NCBI GenBank assembly: GCA_963971425.1 | Contig: OZ020516.1 | Location: 36,506,199-36,570,198 of the forward strand | Direction of reading: 5' to 3' | DNA length: 64,000 nt | DNA from: Bryoerythrophyllum caledonicum | Taxonomy: Eukaryota > Streptophyta > Bryopsida > Pottiales > Pottiaceae | The notes under the pieces: model-generated | The model's input: only the letters and a program-made list of their open reading frames with translations | Databases searched by the model: none | Told to the model about the DNA's origin: nothing | Translations under genes and position numbers: made by a program | Shown: positions 1 to 11,689 of the stretch, piece by piece | Numbering within the stretch: the first letter of the stretch is position 1 | How the letters are laid out: each line of letters starts with the position of its first letter

Positions 1-67
1 CAGCTTCCTCACCTTTTTGTGTTTGTGGCTCTTGTTATAGTTTTGACATTTTGTAGAATCTGTGCAG

Positions 68-3000
68 CTCCTCCGTTGAAGCTGTTTGATCTTCCTGGAC
101 TTGACACTCGCGCCTCTTCAGACGACTCGCTTGTAAGTAAAAACAGCTTGCATAAGTACAAGACAATAGAGTTATCACCCAGAATTATGATAAGATATCT
201 CCTCCTTCTACTCACTCTAAATATTCATTATATTATCAGAACAGTTTGGTGTTGTCTAAGCTCAAGGGAAAGTAATTTTAGCCATCCTTGAGAGAGTTTG
301 AAGAGTAGCTGCCTTTCTCTCCTTTGAACCGACGTTAAGTCTTGAGAATCATTTAGTGCTGATTTTTGACATTCAAAATGAAGAAAGAGGAGGGTATCTT
401 ACTCAAACTCTGGGTGACTTTACAAATAACGCTATAAGAGTAAACTGTCTTTTTGATTATCTTCACAATACTCTTGTTCTTACAGGTGCAAGAGTTTGCT
501 GAGCACAATGATGCCATAATTCTGGTTGTGATTCCAGCAGCGTCTGTTCGTGAGGTTGGCATTTCCAAGGCCTTGAAACTGGCTCAAGAATTGGATTCGG
601 ACGGTACGCCCATGATTTATGTCTTTCTTTCTAACTTCATGCGGATCATCAGTATAGAGCTTGGTGGTCTTCAAACGCAAGCCAAAGTAGTTGTAGCCGC
701 CTTTGAGAGTGAAGAAAGAGGTTGCATGAGATCAACTATGAATATTAGTGGCCTCTCTCCTCTGAACTGATTTTAGAGGTGACCTTATTTGTGGCCGGAA
801 TGGTTTCTTGACTGGTTTGTGTACATTCTTCAGCCACCCGAACTGTTGGAGTGATCAGCAAAGTGGACCAAGTAGCGTCAGACCGGAGGAGCTTGGATGC
901 AATTTCAGCTCTGCTCTCAGGAAATGGTCCTGCTATCACGCAAGAGATTCCTTGGGTTGCAGTGATTGGTCAATCAGTTTCGATTGCTGCTGCTCATGGC
1001 TCTGAGGACTCGTTGGAGACGGCATGGAAGGCCGAAGCAGATTCCTTGAAGTCTCTTTTGCCGCAAGCAACTCCTACAAAGCTCGGGAGGGTAGCACTTG
1101 TGGAAACCATTGCCAAGCAAATCCGGAAGAGGCTGAAACAACGCATTCCAACTCTTCTATCAGGGTATGGCTTATATCTCATGTAAAGTCTTTCTTCGCT
1201 CTAATAGACGGCCTAAAGTAGTTCGACTTGAGTTTAGAGGCCACCAAACCTTTGAATTGATCTAATGGCTATCTAGAGTGAGGAAAGAGTAGTCAAAAGA
1301 AGCGTATCTTATTGAAACTTTGGAGACCTTACTAATAACTCTAATGTATTTCATTAACATTTACCAATCGGATAGCCTGTAATTGAGATGATAGAATTTA
1401 ACAGATGAATTATGTTCACACTTTGGCAGGTTGCATGGCAAGTCACAACATGTGGAAGAAGAGCTGGTGAGATTAGGTGAGCTACGAGTGGAGACTTCAG
1501 AAGGGACTCGAGCAATAGCATTGGAGCTTTGCAGGGAGTTCGAAGACAAGTTTCTCCAGCACATTCAGACTGGAGAGGTATGTAGTTTAGGACATTTGCT
1601 TTCGCTAGTATCCTTGCTTGTCATGTTGGTTCTAGCTACTGTTGCAATAACACCAGGAGGTTTGATCAGCCAGATCATAGCAGCTTCGTAGCCTGAGGTT
1701 ATGTCTTTGTATTTTTGTTACATGTTGCAGGGAGGAGGGTGGAAAGTGGTTCAAAGTTTTGAAGGGGCTCTTCCAAAGAGAATTAGGCAAATTCCACTTG
1801 ACAATCTGTTTGAGCTTAGTAGCGTTAAGAAGGTAAGGATCCTTCATTCTTGATTTCTTCCATGGTGTTGTAGAGATTGGCTGTAATTTTGTGCCTCCTA
1901 ACACAATTTCTTTTTTTGGTTTCAGCTTGTTTTGGAAGCTGATGGCTATCAGCCCTACCTCTTATCCCCTGAGAAGGGCCTCAGGGCACTCATTCGAAAC
2001 TCGCTACAATTGGCGAAGGATCCGGCCAAATCCTGTGTAGATGAGGTATACTATCTCCTTCTTCCATTTTCAAAAACCTCCTTCATTTCTAATTTTTGCA
2101 AGTGCAACATACTGAAACTTTTCTGCGTTTTAGGTGCACCGTATCTTGGTTGAGATTGTTTCTGCTTCTGCAAATGCTACACCTGGATTGGGGAAGTATC
2201 CACCTTTGAAACGCGAGGTACAGAACTTCTTTTTCTTTGTAAAAACATACGCATAAATGAATGGTTTGGAAGTTCTTATTTTATGGTAATTTTTTCAGAT
2301 TGTGGCGATTGCAAGTTCTGCTTTAGATGAGTACCGTTCAGAGTCGAAGAAAATGGTCATTGCTCTTGTTGATATGGAGCGCGCATTTATACCACCTCAA
2401 CATTTCATAAGACTCGCCCAACGAAGGTAATTGTTAATTCCTCTTTCATTCTTGTTACTCAACTACGGAAGCAATTTTGCATGTCAATATGGGTATTCAA
2501 CAGAGATATCCTTAATGTAGCTCCGAGTTGGTTGTGCATTCATCATGCTTGATGGTCCTCAAATGATAAGATTATACAATATTCTAGGCATTGTGTACAT
2601 CTACACTAGCTATGAAGATCCTACGCATAGCAGAATTTGCCTTGTATCTGCAACTCACAACCAAAAACTCAGTTTGCACCGCCTAACTCGTAATCTTTCT
2701 AATATATGTTTTCTCTGTCTTGCCTTTGCCATTCACTAGTTTGGACTTTAAACATCTGCAGATTCTGAGTGAAAGTTTGACAATATTTCAGGATGGATCG
2801 ACTGCGGCGAGAAGACGAAGCCAAAGGAAGGAATGTGAAGAAGGGTCAGGAAGCAGAGCACACCTTGCTGAGCAGAGTATGTTCAACAAGCTACACATTA
2901 CTTTGGTTTTATTATTGTTAGTAAAAAAACTGTTTGTTGTGGCTGCCCTTTTTTTTTTTAAAGTTCCCAAGTCTAACCTTGAACATAAACTTATCCTCCA

Positions 3001-5196
3001 CGTTAACTATGAAAAGACCAATTGCAGCAAGGATTAGACTTTTGACTGGATGTGGAATTGCAGGCAACCACACCTCAGGCAAATGTGACTGCTTCACAGG
3101 GAGGCACTTTGAAGGAGAAGAAGCAAGCAGATCAAGAGAGCAAGGATGCTCCTTCCTCGTTGAAGGTTATTGGTGACAATTCAGCAGGTATGTCAGTTCG
3201 GATTGTGTAATCCTAGGACGTGAATCCTACTTTCACCGCTAATGTTATGTCTATCCGTTGTACAGGATGGCTGTCAAGGAGAAGCGAAAAGACCAGTGCC
3301 TGGAGCAAAAGATGGTTTGTTCTCAACGAGAAGACCAACAAGGTTCTCCATCTTATCCCATCTGATGAATCTATTGCTGTCAGGTGAAAAAACAAAAATG
3401 AAAAAAATACTGTCAGATTAGGAAGCAAGTGTAAAAGAAGGCTGTCAGTCGAACAGCAAGATCGAAGAAATGCTGGCTGTGGGGTTTGAACCCACGCATG
3501 CCTACGCATAGGCGATCTTAAGTCGCCCCCCTTAGACCACTCGGGCAAGCCAGCTGGTTAATGTATAAGATATCTAATCATTGTATTGTTGAAACTGTCA
3601 ATAGACCAGCCCAGCATTCGTCAGTGTTTTTCATCCAAGACGCTGACCGTTTCTAGAATCTTCAGTCTGTAACCTATGTATTTGTACTCGTATGTCTCAA
3701 ACCGTATTACCAATCGAATTATGTTGTAATGTTCTTTTGAAGTTCTCTTGACCATTGTTAATGTTTGGACGCAGTTTGCTTACACTAAAACGCCAGATGA
3801 GAGAAATTTTCGAGGTGTCGTCAACCTTGAGGTATGTACAGTGGTTGAACTGATTACTTTCTTAAGGATTTCAACTAAATTAGCGTGAGGAGATTTGAGG
3901 ATGATTTGATGTGTAACAGTGTTTTTTCTGCCCTCGTTTCTTGCAGGAATGCTTTCTTGAAGATGGAGCCGAGGAGGATAACCAAGCTGCAAATGATAAG
4001 AAATCCTCTAAAGACAAGAAGTCGGCCAATGGCCAGGTGAAGAGCGAGGCGAATCTGGTGTTTACGCTCAGTCACAAAGTGGCATACAAGACGGTGCTCA
4101 AAGGTACAATTTTTTATTTCTTGTGTTTTTTTTTGCAGTTGGTATTGTTTAGGATGTAATTTTTTCTTAGAAAACTGGCGTGTTTTCCAGCACAACATGC
4201 TCTCACACTGAAGGCTGAAAATATGGCGGAGAAGCTGGAATGGATGGTGAAGTTGCGATATTGTATTGCTTCCGCCCAAGGCTCTAGCATCAAAGCGGCT
4301 GCACCAGAGTTTGATTCCAGTGGGAGACTTAGCAGCGCCTCTGAGTCTGAGATGAGTACTACTACTGTTGTGAGAAGGCCTGCTGACCCAGATGAGGATC
4401 TTAGGCTGATGGCTCAAGAAACCCGAGATTATGTGGAGGCGGTACTCAACAGCCTTGCAGCCAATGTGCCAAAAGTAAGACCATAACCCTTTTGAAACTT
4501 ACATGCTGCTGAATGTTCTTTAAGTCATACGTACCCAACAGAGGAATGGTACTTCAAACCTCTGAAGATATGAATAGAAATTTCTGTTTTTCATATTGTT
4601 GGGGGTTTTTTTTTTTAATTCGTACGTGATTCGACTCATCCATGGAAGTTTCTAGTGATTCATTTTTACGGCAATGAACGCTTCTGTCCTCGCGTGCACT
4701 TTGGGGTTAAGTAGTGGTCATGCTCTTAATCAAATACCATCTTCTTTAGGTTGTGATTCTGGATATGAATCAGTTGTAACTTCACACCTGAATTACTTTC
4801 TAGATTTTTCAGGAGATATTGACTGGCAACTAACGTGGTTTATTGATTGACAGGCAGTGGTCCTCTGTCAAGTGGAAAAAGCAAGAGACACAATGCTTAA
4901 TGAACTGTACAGCTCGATCAGGTATATTACACGGGATCAAGTTACAATCTGATGGCCCGGCAATCTCTTTTATGGTAAACTTTCCATGAAAAGTTATTCA
5001 GTATGATTCTCATGGTTTTGGAATTGTGATCTGGGCAGTGCACATCCAACAGAGAGGATCCTAGACCTGTTGCAGGAGGACGTGGAGGTAAAGCGTCGTC
5101 GTGAAAGGGTTAAACGACAAGCTTCAATGCTGAGCCGACTCACTCGGCAACTCAGCGTCAATGAGGCTCGAGCTTCAGGTGAAAGTGGAGAATCAG
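68..5196 (+). CDS. DRP2: Dynamin-related protein, DRP2 class (5' end outside window), spliced
   Basis: A large GTPase of the plant DRP2 (dynamin-2-like) class, which in known plants acts in membrane scission at clathrin-coated pits and trans-Golgi or cell-plate membranes. Exons read from GT..AG borders with matching phases: 68-132, 486-603, 834-1164, 1430-1577, 1731-1832, 1926-2045, 2134-2217, 2299-2426, 2792-2876, 3064-3187, 3266-3342, 3775-3831, 3947-4103, 4191-4474, 4854-4921, 5039-5196. Visible domains in order: GTPase part with the G3 motif DLPGLD (first exon) and the G4-type motif SKVD (third exon); stalk with [18 protein letters not shown] and [12 protein letters not shown] domain from [11 protein letters not shown] (3266-3342) to LEWMVKL (4191 exon); GED from [16 protein letters not shown] to [10 protein letters not shown]. 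The G1 P-loop lies upstream of the window. Family assignment is firm from the exon translations and the domain order; the paralog number is not determined. No frameshift or stop was seen in these exons. Confidence 0.93.
3472..3554 (-). tRNA. tRNA-Leu (anticodon UAA)
   Basis: An 83-nt type II tRNA folds completely on the minus strand: acceptor stem GCTGGCT with AGCCAGC (7 bp), D-arm CCC/GGG around GAGTGGTCTAA, anticodon stem GGCGA/TCGCC with loop CTTAAGA (anticodon TAA, leucine), a 15-nt variable arm, and T-arm GTGGG/CCCAC with loop TTCAAAC. There is no intron and no encoded CCA, as expected for a nuclear gene. A TTTT run on the minus strand (3433-3436) about 36 nt downstream could end Pol III transcription. 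The gene sits antisense in the DRP2-like intron 3343-3774. Confidence 0.93.
4475..4853 (+). other. Intron without further features
   Basis: The intron between the PH/GED exon and the following GED exon. It starts GTAAGA, ends GACAG and contains a T-rich run near 4610. I see no second gene or RNA in it. The other introns longer than 300 bp are 133-485 and 2427-2791, both featureless, and 3343-3774, which holds the tRNA. Confidence 0.7.
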
Positions 5197-5517
5197 GTAA
5201 AAATAATATACCAGATCTCACTCACAACACTATATGTTCACTCTAAACAGTTATTAGATCAATAGAAGAGCTTGGTATTATCATCCTTCAATTAAACCAA
5301 TGGATGGTCTGTAAACTCAAGTAAAAGTAGTCTCACCCATCGTTTCTTGAGACCAACCCTGATGAATATTAGTCACCTCTTCCTCCTTGGAGCTGACAGG
5401 AACTTTTTAGAAATGACTCTGATTATCCAAATGATGAGGGATATCTTATTCGTACTTATGCCTTTAATCACAGCATAATCAAACGAGTGAGTCATCCCCA
5501 TCTTCTCTATATTGCAG

Positions 5518-5573
5518 CTTCATCACTTCATTTTCACGCTTTTGAGTGCAGATTGAGGTGCCACATCAATTGA
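5518..5573 (+). CDS. Possible terminal exon of the DRP2-like gene
   Basis: The exon ending at 5196 closes with a GT donor and leaves one base of a codon. The next good acceptor (a pyrimidine-rich tract ending TTGCAG at 5511-5517) would add 18 codons and a TGA at 5571-5573. If the 5197 donor is not used, the frame runs on to a TAA at 5244-5246. Neither version resembles the proline- or serine-rich tail of Arabidopsis DRP2. The candidate overlaps the margin of a possible SINE, so it may be a recent replacement or no exon at all. Confidence 0.3.
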
Positions 5574-5599
5574 CATGTATGATGTTAGGTGGTGATCCA

Positions 5600-5705
5600 G
5601 GAGGAACATCCACAAGCTATCAATCTGAGGACTGGCGAGTGGCGTTCGAACCAGGTGCTTTCCCGGTCTACCCACCATAACCTCTTCCTCAAAATTTAAA
5701 GGAAA
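5600..5705 (-). repeat. Possible tRNA-derived SINE fragment
   Basis: Read on the minus strand, a Pol III A-box-like stretch (TGGTGGGTAGACC, about 5674-5686) is followed about 30 nt later by a B-box-like stretch (GGTTCGAACGCC, 5642-5653). That spacing is typical of plant SINE heads. No target-site duplication or poly(A)/poly(T) tail was identified, so the boundaries are only approximate. Confidence 0.3.
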
Positions 5706-6096
5706 ACGATACACATCTCGTTTTGTCCATCTGGGATTAGTAACGGAAACTTGGACTACTTCTAATTAAAACTTGAAAGTCTGAATCAGATGACTTATAG
5801 ATGACTTGTATTTTTGTGGATAGCTTGTAGATTTTATGGATAATTTGTAGGTGTTTACTACTAAGTTAGTTTGATATTTTGTGGGAAAAGATTAGACAAA
5901 TTGTGCTTTTTTGAGTAGATATGGTAATCTGGCTCTTCACTTTTGCCTTACCCTTGGCAACTTCATATTAGGTAACTTAGGTTTTGGTGAAAGCTGTATA
6001 ATATGTACTTTTCTCTTGTAGTCTACTCATGTATCTCCTGAGAAGTTACTAATGTGCAAGTTTGGAAGACATGTATTCTCAAGAAGAGGAAGATGA

Positions 6097-6124
6097 ACGC
6101 CGGTCCCCGAAAGGGGCTTGGCGT
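6097..6124 (+). other. GNRA-capped perfect-looking hairpin
   Basis: The arms ACGCC...CCCC and GGGG...GGCGT pair around a GAAA tetraloop (6109-6112). The arms are 12 nt with two G-T wobbles and one mismatch. It is very GC-rich against an AT-rich background. No ribozyme core or known RNA gene was recognised around it. Confidence 0.45.
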
Positions 6125-7538
6125 GAATAAAGTGTCTGTTCGTTCCACCACTAAGTCCCACCAGGCATGGGTTAGTAGTATGGAACTACTTCCCCCTTTT
6201 GAGGATGGACTGTATTCTCCACATTCTGAGGGGATATGCAAAATGTAAGATGATTAGAGATGACAAGTCAATGTGGTCATTATTAGTGATTATCAATGTG
6301 CATAGTGCATGTTATGTATGTTGTGCATCATACACACAATCATTACACCAATAATGATATTTAGTGTTAGTTACATTAATCAATTTAAATATGCTATAAA
6401 TTTTTTATGTTTGATGAATTTTTTACCAACTATTGTCATGAAGGTAGTGTGCACTTATGACTATGAACGTGGTTGTTGTAGGTAAATATATTCACCTTGG
6501 ATTAACCCCTGAGGTACCGTGACAGTTTTAAATAATATATTTACAAAATTTCATAAACTTTGACTGCATGAATTGAAAGATTATAGTGTTTGAAGTCAAG
6601 CAAATGGTTCATTTTCTTCCCTGCGTTTAGTGGATCAGCAGACTTGGACTTCTCTTGGTGTCAAATTTTTGCACTATACAAGGTCTAAATCCATTACCAT
6701 CTTGTTAAGCATGATGTTAGTTCCTTACACACTAGTTTCTATACACCAACTTTTAGAGGTAGAGGACGGGTGTAGCATATTCAAAACAATTGTGCAAGGA
6801 GTGGAGGTTTGATATTTGTTAAATCACACTTTCATTTTTTCTAAACTTAATATGTTTTAGATTGATAATCCAAATGGCTGATAAGAAGGTTTACACCACA
6901 TATTGTTGTGGAAAAAATAAAAAGTGAAAAATATAAAGATATCTAGGTTTTATGTGGAAAATAAGAAGTTTTTTTGGTACCTTGTCCAACAATGAGTTAT
7001 AATGTGTGAAAATGTTTGACCTGGGTTGGTATGCTATTTTTCACTAAAGACAAGAATATTTTTTTGACAATATAAGGGAAATAATATTACTTGCAAGTAC
7101 TGAAAATCTCACATTCAATAGAGTATCCTAGCAAAAGTTTTTGGAGGTGCCTGAGGTGCCCGCTCTCCCCATTTGAAATTCAAATTCCTATAACTTTTTC
7201 ATCAAATGCCCAATTTAGGAAAAAATTGTTTTCCCACTAAGGTCTTGGTAATGCCTTTCTATAGTAAAAAATTCAAAGAGGAATGTTGGAAATTGACACC
7301 ATAGGAACCTGACCGAACTTTCAAAAAGCCCATTTTTGACACTTGGTCCTTTAGGGGTTAAAACTTATAGCCTTTCAAAAGAGTTAGCATGGACAACACT
7401 AAAAATAGTTATTAGAGTAGTGCATGCACAATGAGCAACGTTTGAGTTTATCCTTTAAACGTTAGAAGGTGCCACTGGTGGTTACAATATTCTACATGTA
7501 TGGTGTTGGATTTGAACATGAGAATCATACCTACCTAA

Positions 7539-7556
7539 CATCATACATGTATGATG
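7539..7556. repeat. 18-bp perfect palindrome
   Basis: CATCATACATGTATGATG is its own reverse complement. A related ACATGTATGG stretch lies about 45 bp upstream near 7493. It could be chance in AT-rich DNA or a remnant of an inverted-repeat element. Confidence 0.5.
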
Positions 7557-8699
7557 ATAGGTTTAGATATTGAAATGACCTCCAAATGAAAGAAGTTAGT
7601 TGAAAAATCCTTAATTCAAAGGTGTAAGTCTTACTAAACTTTGATACTTTTATATATCCTATAGAGTAAATTACGTGCTTATATGTATGGTACTAAATGA
7701 TGTTTAAGGGTTTATCTTTAAAAGACAGCCAAAAATTGGCTTCTTGGATGGCATTTCAAAGATAATAATTGATGTAGACAATCATTTTTCATTCAATTCT
7801 TTTTTGGAGAGTTCTTTGAATGTGTAAGCATTAGATGATGATGAGACTTACCTCATTGAGCTAATCATGTTTTATTTAAAGAAGAAAATATTTGTGAGAT
7901 GGAACTCAGTGTAGTGAATTTTATAAACTTCTAGCTTTAGCATTTAAATCAAACTCAAGTCATTAAAATGGAATTTTTTGAATTTGAGTCCAACTAATGA
8001 AATGAAGTTCATGATGAATTTTCTTCACTTTTTCTTTAGAAAATCAAAATAATTTCAAATGTTCACAAAAAAATCCATGATTATTGTGACATAAACAAGA
8101 CATATATCAAAATTAGTTAGAGATAACATATAACAACATTATACATTGATTTATATATTTTTTCAAAGTTTGATTTATTAGCCTTTTCATATGATTAACA
8201 AAGAGACTAAATTTATTCATTTTATGGTATGTTTATTCATTTGACTAAATTTGAAGATACGTGTTGTGTGAGTCTAAAACTCCCATTTGGTTGCCCCTAC
8301 CAAAAAAATTAGTTAAAATAGGATTTTTAGTCTTAATTAATTAAAAAAGTAATTAGTGTTGTGTGGAATTAGATTAAATAGCGGATAGTGAAAATACGAA
8401 AATGCTTTAAGTAGTTAATTAGGATTATTGTGGTGATAAAACCGGGTCTTAAAATCACTAGTTTAATTCCAGAAAACAATTTCAAAGAGTTTCGGAAGAG
8501 ATTCCGGGATGTAATTCTAAAATCACCACTTAACCTAAATTAATTAGTTAAGTTTAGGAGGTAGTTAGAAGTAGTTTAGTTCCTTCCTCTTTTCTAGACA
8601 CTAATTCTTATTTGAAAGAATTAGTAGTTAGTTGTAGGAGGAACAGAAAAGACAAAAAACAAAAAAAAACAAAAAAAGTTAAAAAATATACTTGGGTAT

Positions 8700-9060
8700 G
8701 AGCCAGCCCGGGTATCAACATGGGTATGGCAGATACTCGGGTTGCCCGGGTATCGCCCGGGCAGCAGCCCGGGTACTAAGGCCCAGGGCAAGGCGCCGAG
8801 TTATAAACCCGACCCCCCGGCCATAATCCGCGTGCCAACCCCGGGCATGGGCCGAGATCCGGGAACCCGGTTTTATAACCGAGCAGCCCTAGGCGGAGGG
8901 TACCAGCTAGGCCCAAACCTCGACTCCGCCAGCTAGCCGGGACGGAGCAGCTAACCCCAATTGTACTTCCCCCGACCCCGACTCCGACCCCGCCTCTTTC
9001 CAACAGTCCAGCGACCCCCTCTCCCTACGCCGCAGTCCCTCCTTCTCTCCCAAAAATTCC
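8700..9060. promoter_or_regulatory. GC-rich island with repeated CCCGGG motifs
   Basis: Composition changes abruptly from AT-rich to strongly GC-rich. CCCGGG recurs at 8707, 8745, 8756 and 8768, three times followed by TA. Pyrimidine-rich sequence follows (about 8965-9120). It lies 0.9-1.2 kb upstream of the decayed reading frame and may be the promoter or LTR part of that older element; this is inference from position only. Confidence 0.35.
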
Positions 9061-9240
9061 CCCCTTTTAATTTTTGTTTTCTCTCTCTCTCCTTTCTAGT
9101 TCTTATTTTCCTCTATTTTGGTCTTTTTGTAGAAATGGGGTTTTTGAAGAAGAAGGATGCAACAAGATTTAGTGGAGTAGGAAGGAGTTTTTGAAGGAGA
9201 ACTTTGAAGATTTAAAGGTGGTGGAAGAGGCGCGTGTAAC

Positions 9241-9300
9241 TAGGGTTTGGTGGTAGTGAAGAATCCTAGGGTTTGGTAGTGGTGGAGATTCCTAGGGTTT
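9241..9300 (+). promoter_or_regulatory. Three spaced telo-box motifs (TAGGGTTT)
   Basis: TAGGGTTT occurs at 9241-9248, 9267-9274 and 9293-9300, spaced exactly 26 bp, inside loosely repeated GGTGG/GAAGA-type sequence. Telo-boxes are known elements of plant 5' flanks. Here they may belong to the leader of the decayed frame that starts near 9949. Confidence 0.45.
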
Positions 9301-9948
9301 TGAGGTGGAGAGGTTTGTGGCCAAGGCGAGAGGATTAAATGAGACAAAAAGTAAGGAGGATGCGGATGGAACAAGGAGTTGGAAAACAAAGGTGATTCTT
9401 GCCCATGTTGGGTTTTGTCTTGTTTGTACAAATTTCTTAGATTGTAAGTTTTTTTTTTTTTCTACCGGGGTGACCTCCAACAACATCCTCCCCGGTCTAG
9501 AGAAAAAGTCCTTCTGTGGACCCTATCTAGACCATATTGTGACTTCTTATACATGTGAGTCTACGTTGGTGTCATATTAATTGTTCTCTACTGTCTTAGC
9601 CTTGTGGCAAGTCTTTCTTTTAAGCTTTTTTCATCATCCTATCATTTTTAGGTCTTGCCCAAATTTTCTATCTTTTTCCCAGTCCTCTCGGTCAACCGGA
9701 AAAACCTCTTTCTAAATCTTTGTCTCCCAAGTTCTCTCCTTGTGATGATTTTATGTGACCTTGTGTCGTTAGTGTGTAGTTAGATATGTGAGACACCTAT
9801 ATCCACATATTCTAGCAAAGTGTTCCGGAGTAGTCCACCGGTTGACCATCAGACTTGTGTTTCCGGGCCAGACTAGAGTTTGTGAGAAGTTAATAGGGAG
9901 ATTGGTGGAAGTACATGCATTTCGAGGATTTTGTCCACCTCGGACAAC

Positions 9949-11422
9949 ATGGCTCTACCGATGTCGATAACTTTTTCGAAGATTGACCGAAACAAGTAGG
10001 AGGGGACTACGAAAGGTGTACAGTTGGCGGAGGACCTCATTCGGATGGGGTGCAGAGGAGTCTACGAGAAGCCGTAGGTATTCCAGAGGGGACGTGCGGT
10101 GTCGGAGTTGCAACCTCTTGGGACGTTCCGGGGAGCCTACCGGCCCAATCTTCGGTCTTGGACCACAGATGTATGGCGCAAAGTGTACTCTCTTCGTTAA
10201 AAGAGTGAGTGGATATCCGAGGTCAATCAGGAGCTGCTAGAAGAACATGTATCGCATCCTTACAACACATCGGAATGCAACTGGAGCGACTACTTCACGA
10301 ATCACCGGTTGAGAAGGGTGGTTGAGTTTCTAAACCCAATCTTCCATCCCAACCGTCGTGAAAGAGTCACGGCCCGGTTGGCCACCAAAGCATTTTTTGA
10401 AGAATCCTCCCCGGATTGGGGATCTTTGTTAATTAAGGCAATTATGCCTCAACTCCGGGCAGTTCAACACGGTGGAGGCTTCAAGACATTCCTGACCCCC
10501 TATCTTATGCATTTGTATGAGCACCACTATTGTTTAAACCCGGATGAGAAGAAGATGTGGAGACAAAGGATGTCTCCTCCAGATCACCCTCCCCGTGATC
10601 CTCCTCCCCGTGATCCTCCTCAACAACCGGAGACCCGGTTGGTGTTACCGGCAACTCTCCGGGATCCTCCTTGACAACTCGAGTCATGGTCGGCGTTACC
10701 GGCAACTCCACTAGAAGCCTCTTCGTCTCAAGCAATCCCAAGTGAGGGTAGGACGTGTCAATCTCACCAGGAGAAACCACCTCAACCACCCGGGGTATCC
10801 AAGAAACTCACTCTCGTAGAGAACATATCCAAGTTCAACCAGGAAGTGACCCGGGAGATCCATGAGATGGTGATAGAATTAATAGAGACAAGAGGTCTTC
10901 AATGGATTCTCCGGAAGATCTTTGAAGTGGAGGACAATCGGGACATCTTACCGGCGGCCCGGGAGAAGTTGGAGCTAGTGGCCAAGATGAAGAGGGATCT
11001 CCGGGCTGCTCAGAAGGAGATCCACGACTCAAAGGCTAAGTCCCAAGAGACTATCATGACGTTAACCAAGATGCTTGCCGAGCAACCAAGTACCACCACA
11101 CCGTTGTAAGATGGAAGTCCGCCCCGGAAGAAGAGAAAATTGGTCTATGCCAAATCTCCCTCTTTGGAGGAGGATGATCCACCCACTTAAACACCGGTGA
11201 GTCTGATGGATTCCCCATCCTCCATAGAGTGGGGCGTGAAGGTCTATGAGAGAAAACAGAGCCTCCCGGTAAACTCTACCGGGAAGGACCTAGTTGACCT
11301 CTCGTCCTCACCCCCGGAGTCCTTGGTGGAGTCCGATGTGGCCATATTAATTGATCTCAAGGAGACTCCACACGTATCTATAGATATACCCAACATTCCG
11401 GTGGATATTCCCACTCTACCGG
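9949..11422 (+). pseudogene. Decayed long reading frame (mobile-element-like), truncated by the LTR array
   Basis: A single reading frame can be followed from an ATG in good context (ACAACATGG, 9949) to 11422, about 490 codons, without a frameshift. It is broken by stops at 9997 (TAG), 10075 (TAG), 10198 (TAA), 10672 (TGA), 11107 (TAA) and 11188 (TAA). The first half (to about 10560) looks like a folded domain, rich in Trp, Tyr and Arg (for example WTTDVWRKVYSLR and FLNPIFHP). A proline-rich stretch with a 15-bp tandem duplication (10588-10617) follows, then a charged, probably coiled-coil segment (about 10800-11100) and a basic PRKKRKL stretch resembling a nuclear localisation signal. I do not recognise the family; a gag-like or host-derived mobile-domain protein is possible. 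The frame stops abruptly where the first LTR begins at 11423. Confidence 0.6.
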
Positions 11423-11689
11423 TGTCGTGTAGAGAGTCTTTGCTTCAGGAAAACGCAGGGTTCTTGGCTGCACTTAGTTTAGAGAGGGAAAGGGAGAATA
11501 TGGAACATATAATTTTGTGTTCAAGCCCATATAAACTCATAAGTCCTCATTTAGCATACGAGAAAGGCCTTCAATCTTCAACTTGTATAATAAAACTCGA
11601 TGTACATATAATAAGACATGATGCAGATGTCTTGTAGAACTTGTCTCCCAAAAACTTAACTCAAAACATTAAATATCCTTAATCTAAAT

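Larger units (their letters stand above)
5706..8690. other. AT-rich intergenic region, no supported gene
   Basis: About 3 kb of AT-rich sequence with only short, compositionally unremarkable open frames (around 6054-6248 and 6630-6812) and no recognisable domain. Part of it (about 7140-7390) looks like degenerate transposon sequence, but I cannot name a family. A 28-nt hairpin at 6097-6124 and a palindrome at 7539-7556 are listed separately. Confidence 0.6.

Noticed and set aside
3213..3548. 111-codon minus-strand frame
   Set aside because: It overlaps the tRNA-Leu and the antisense of a dynamin exon.
6097..6124. Hammerhead ribozyme
   Set aside because: A GAAA loop is present but there is no CTGANGA core on either strand.
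10505..10789. 94-codon minus-strand frame
   Set aside because: Antisense to the decayed + strand frame and created by its proline-rich tandem repeat.
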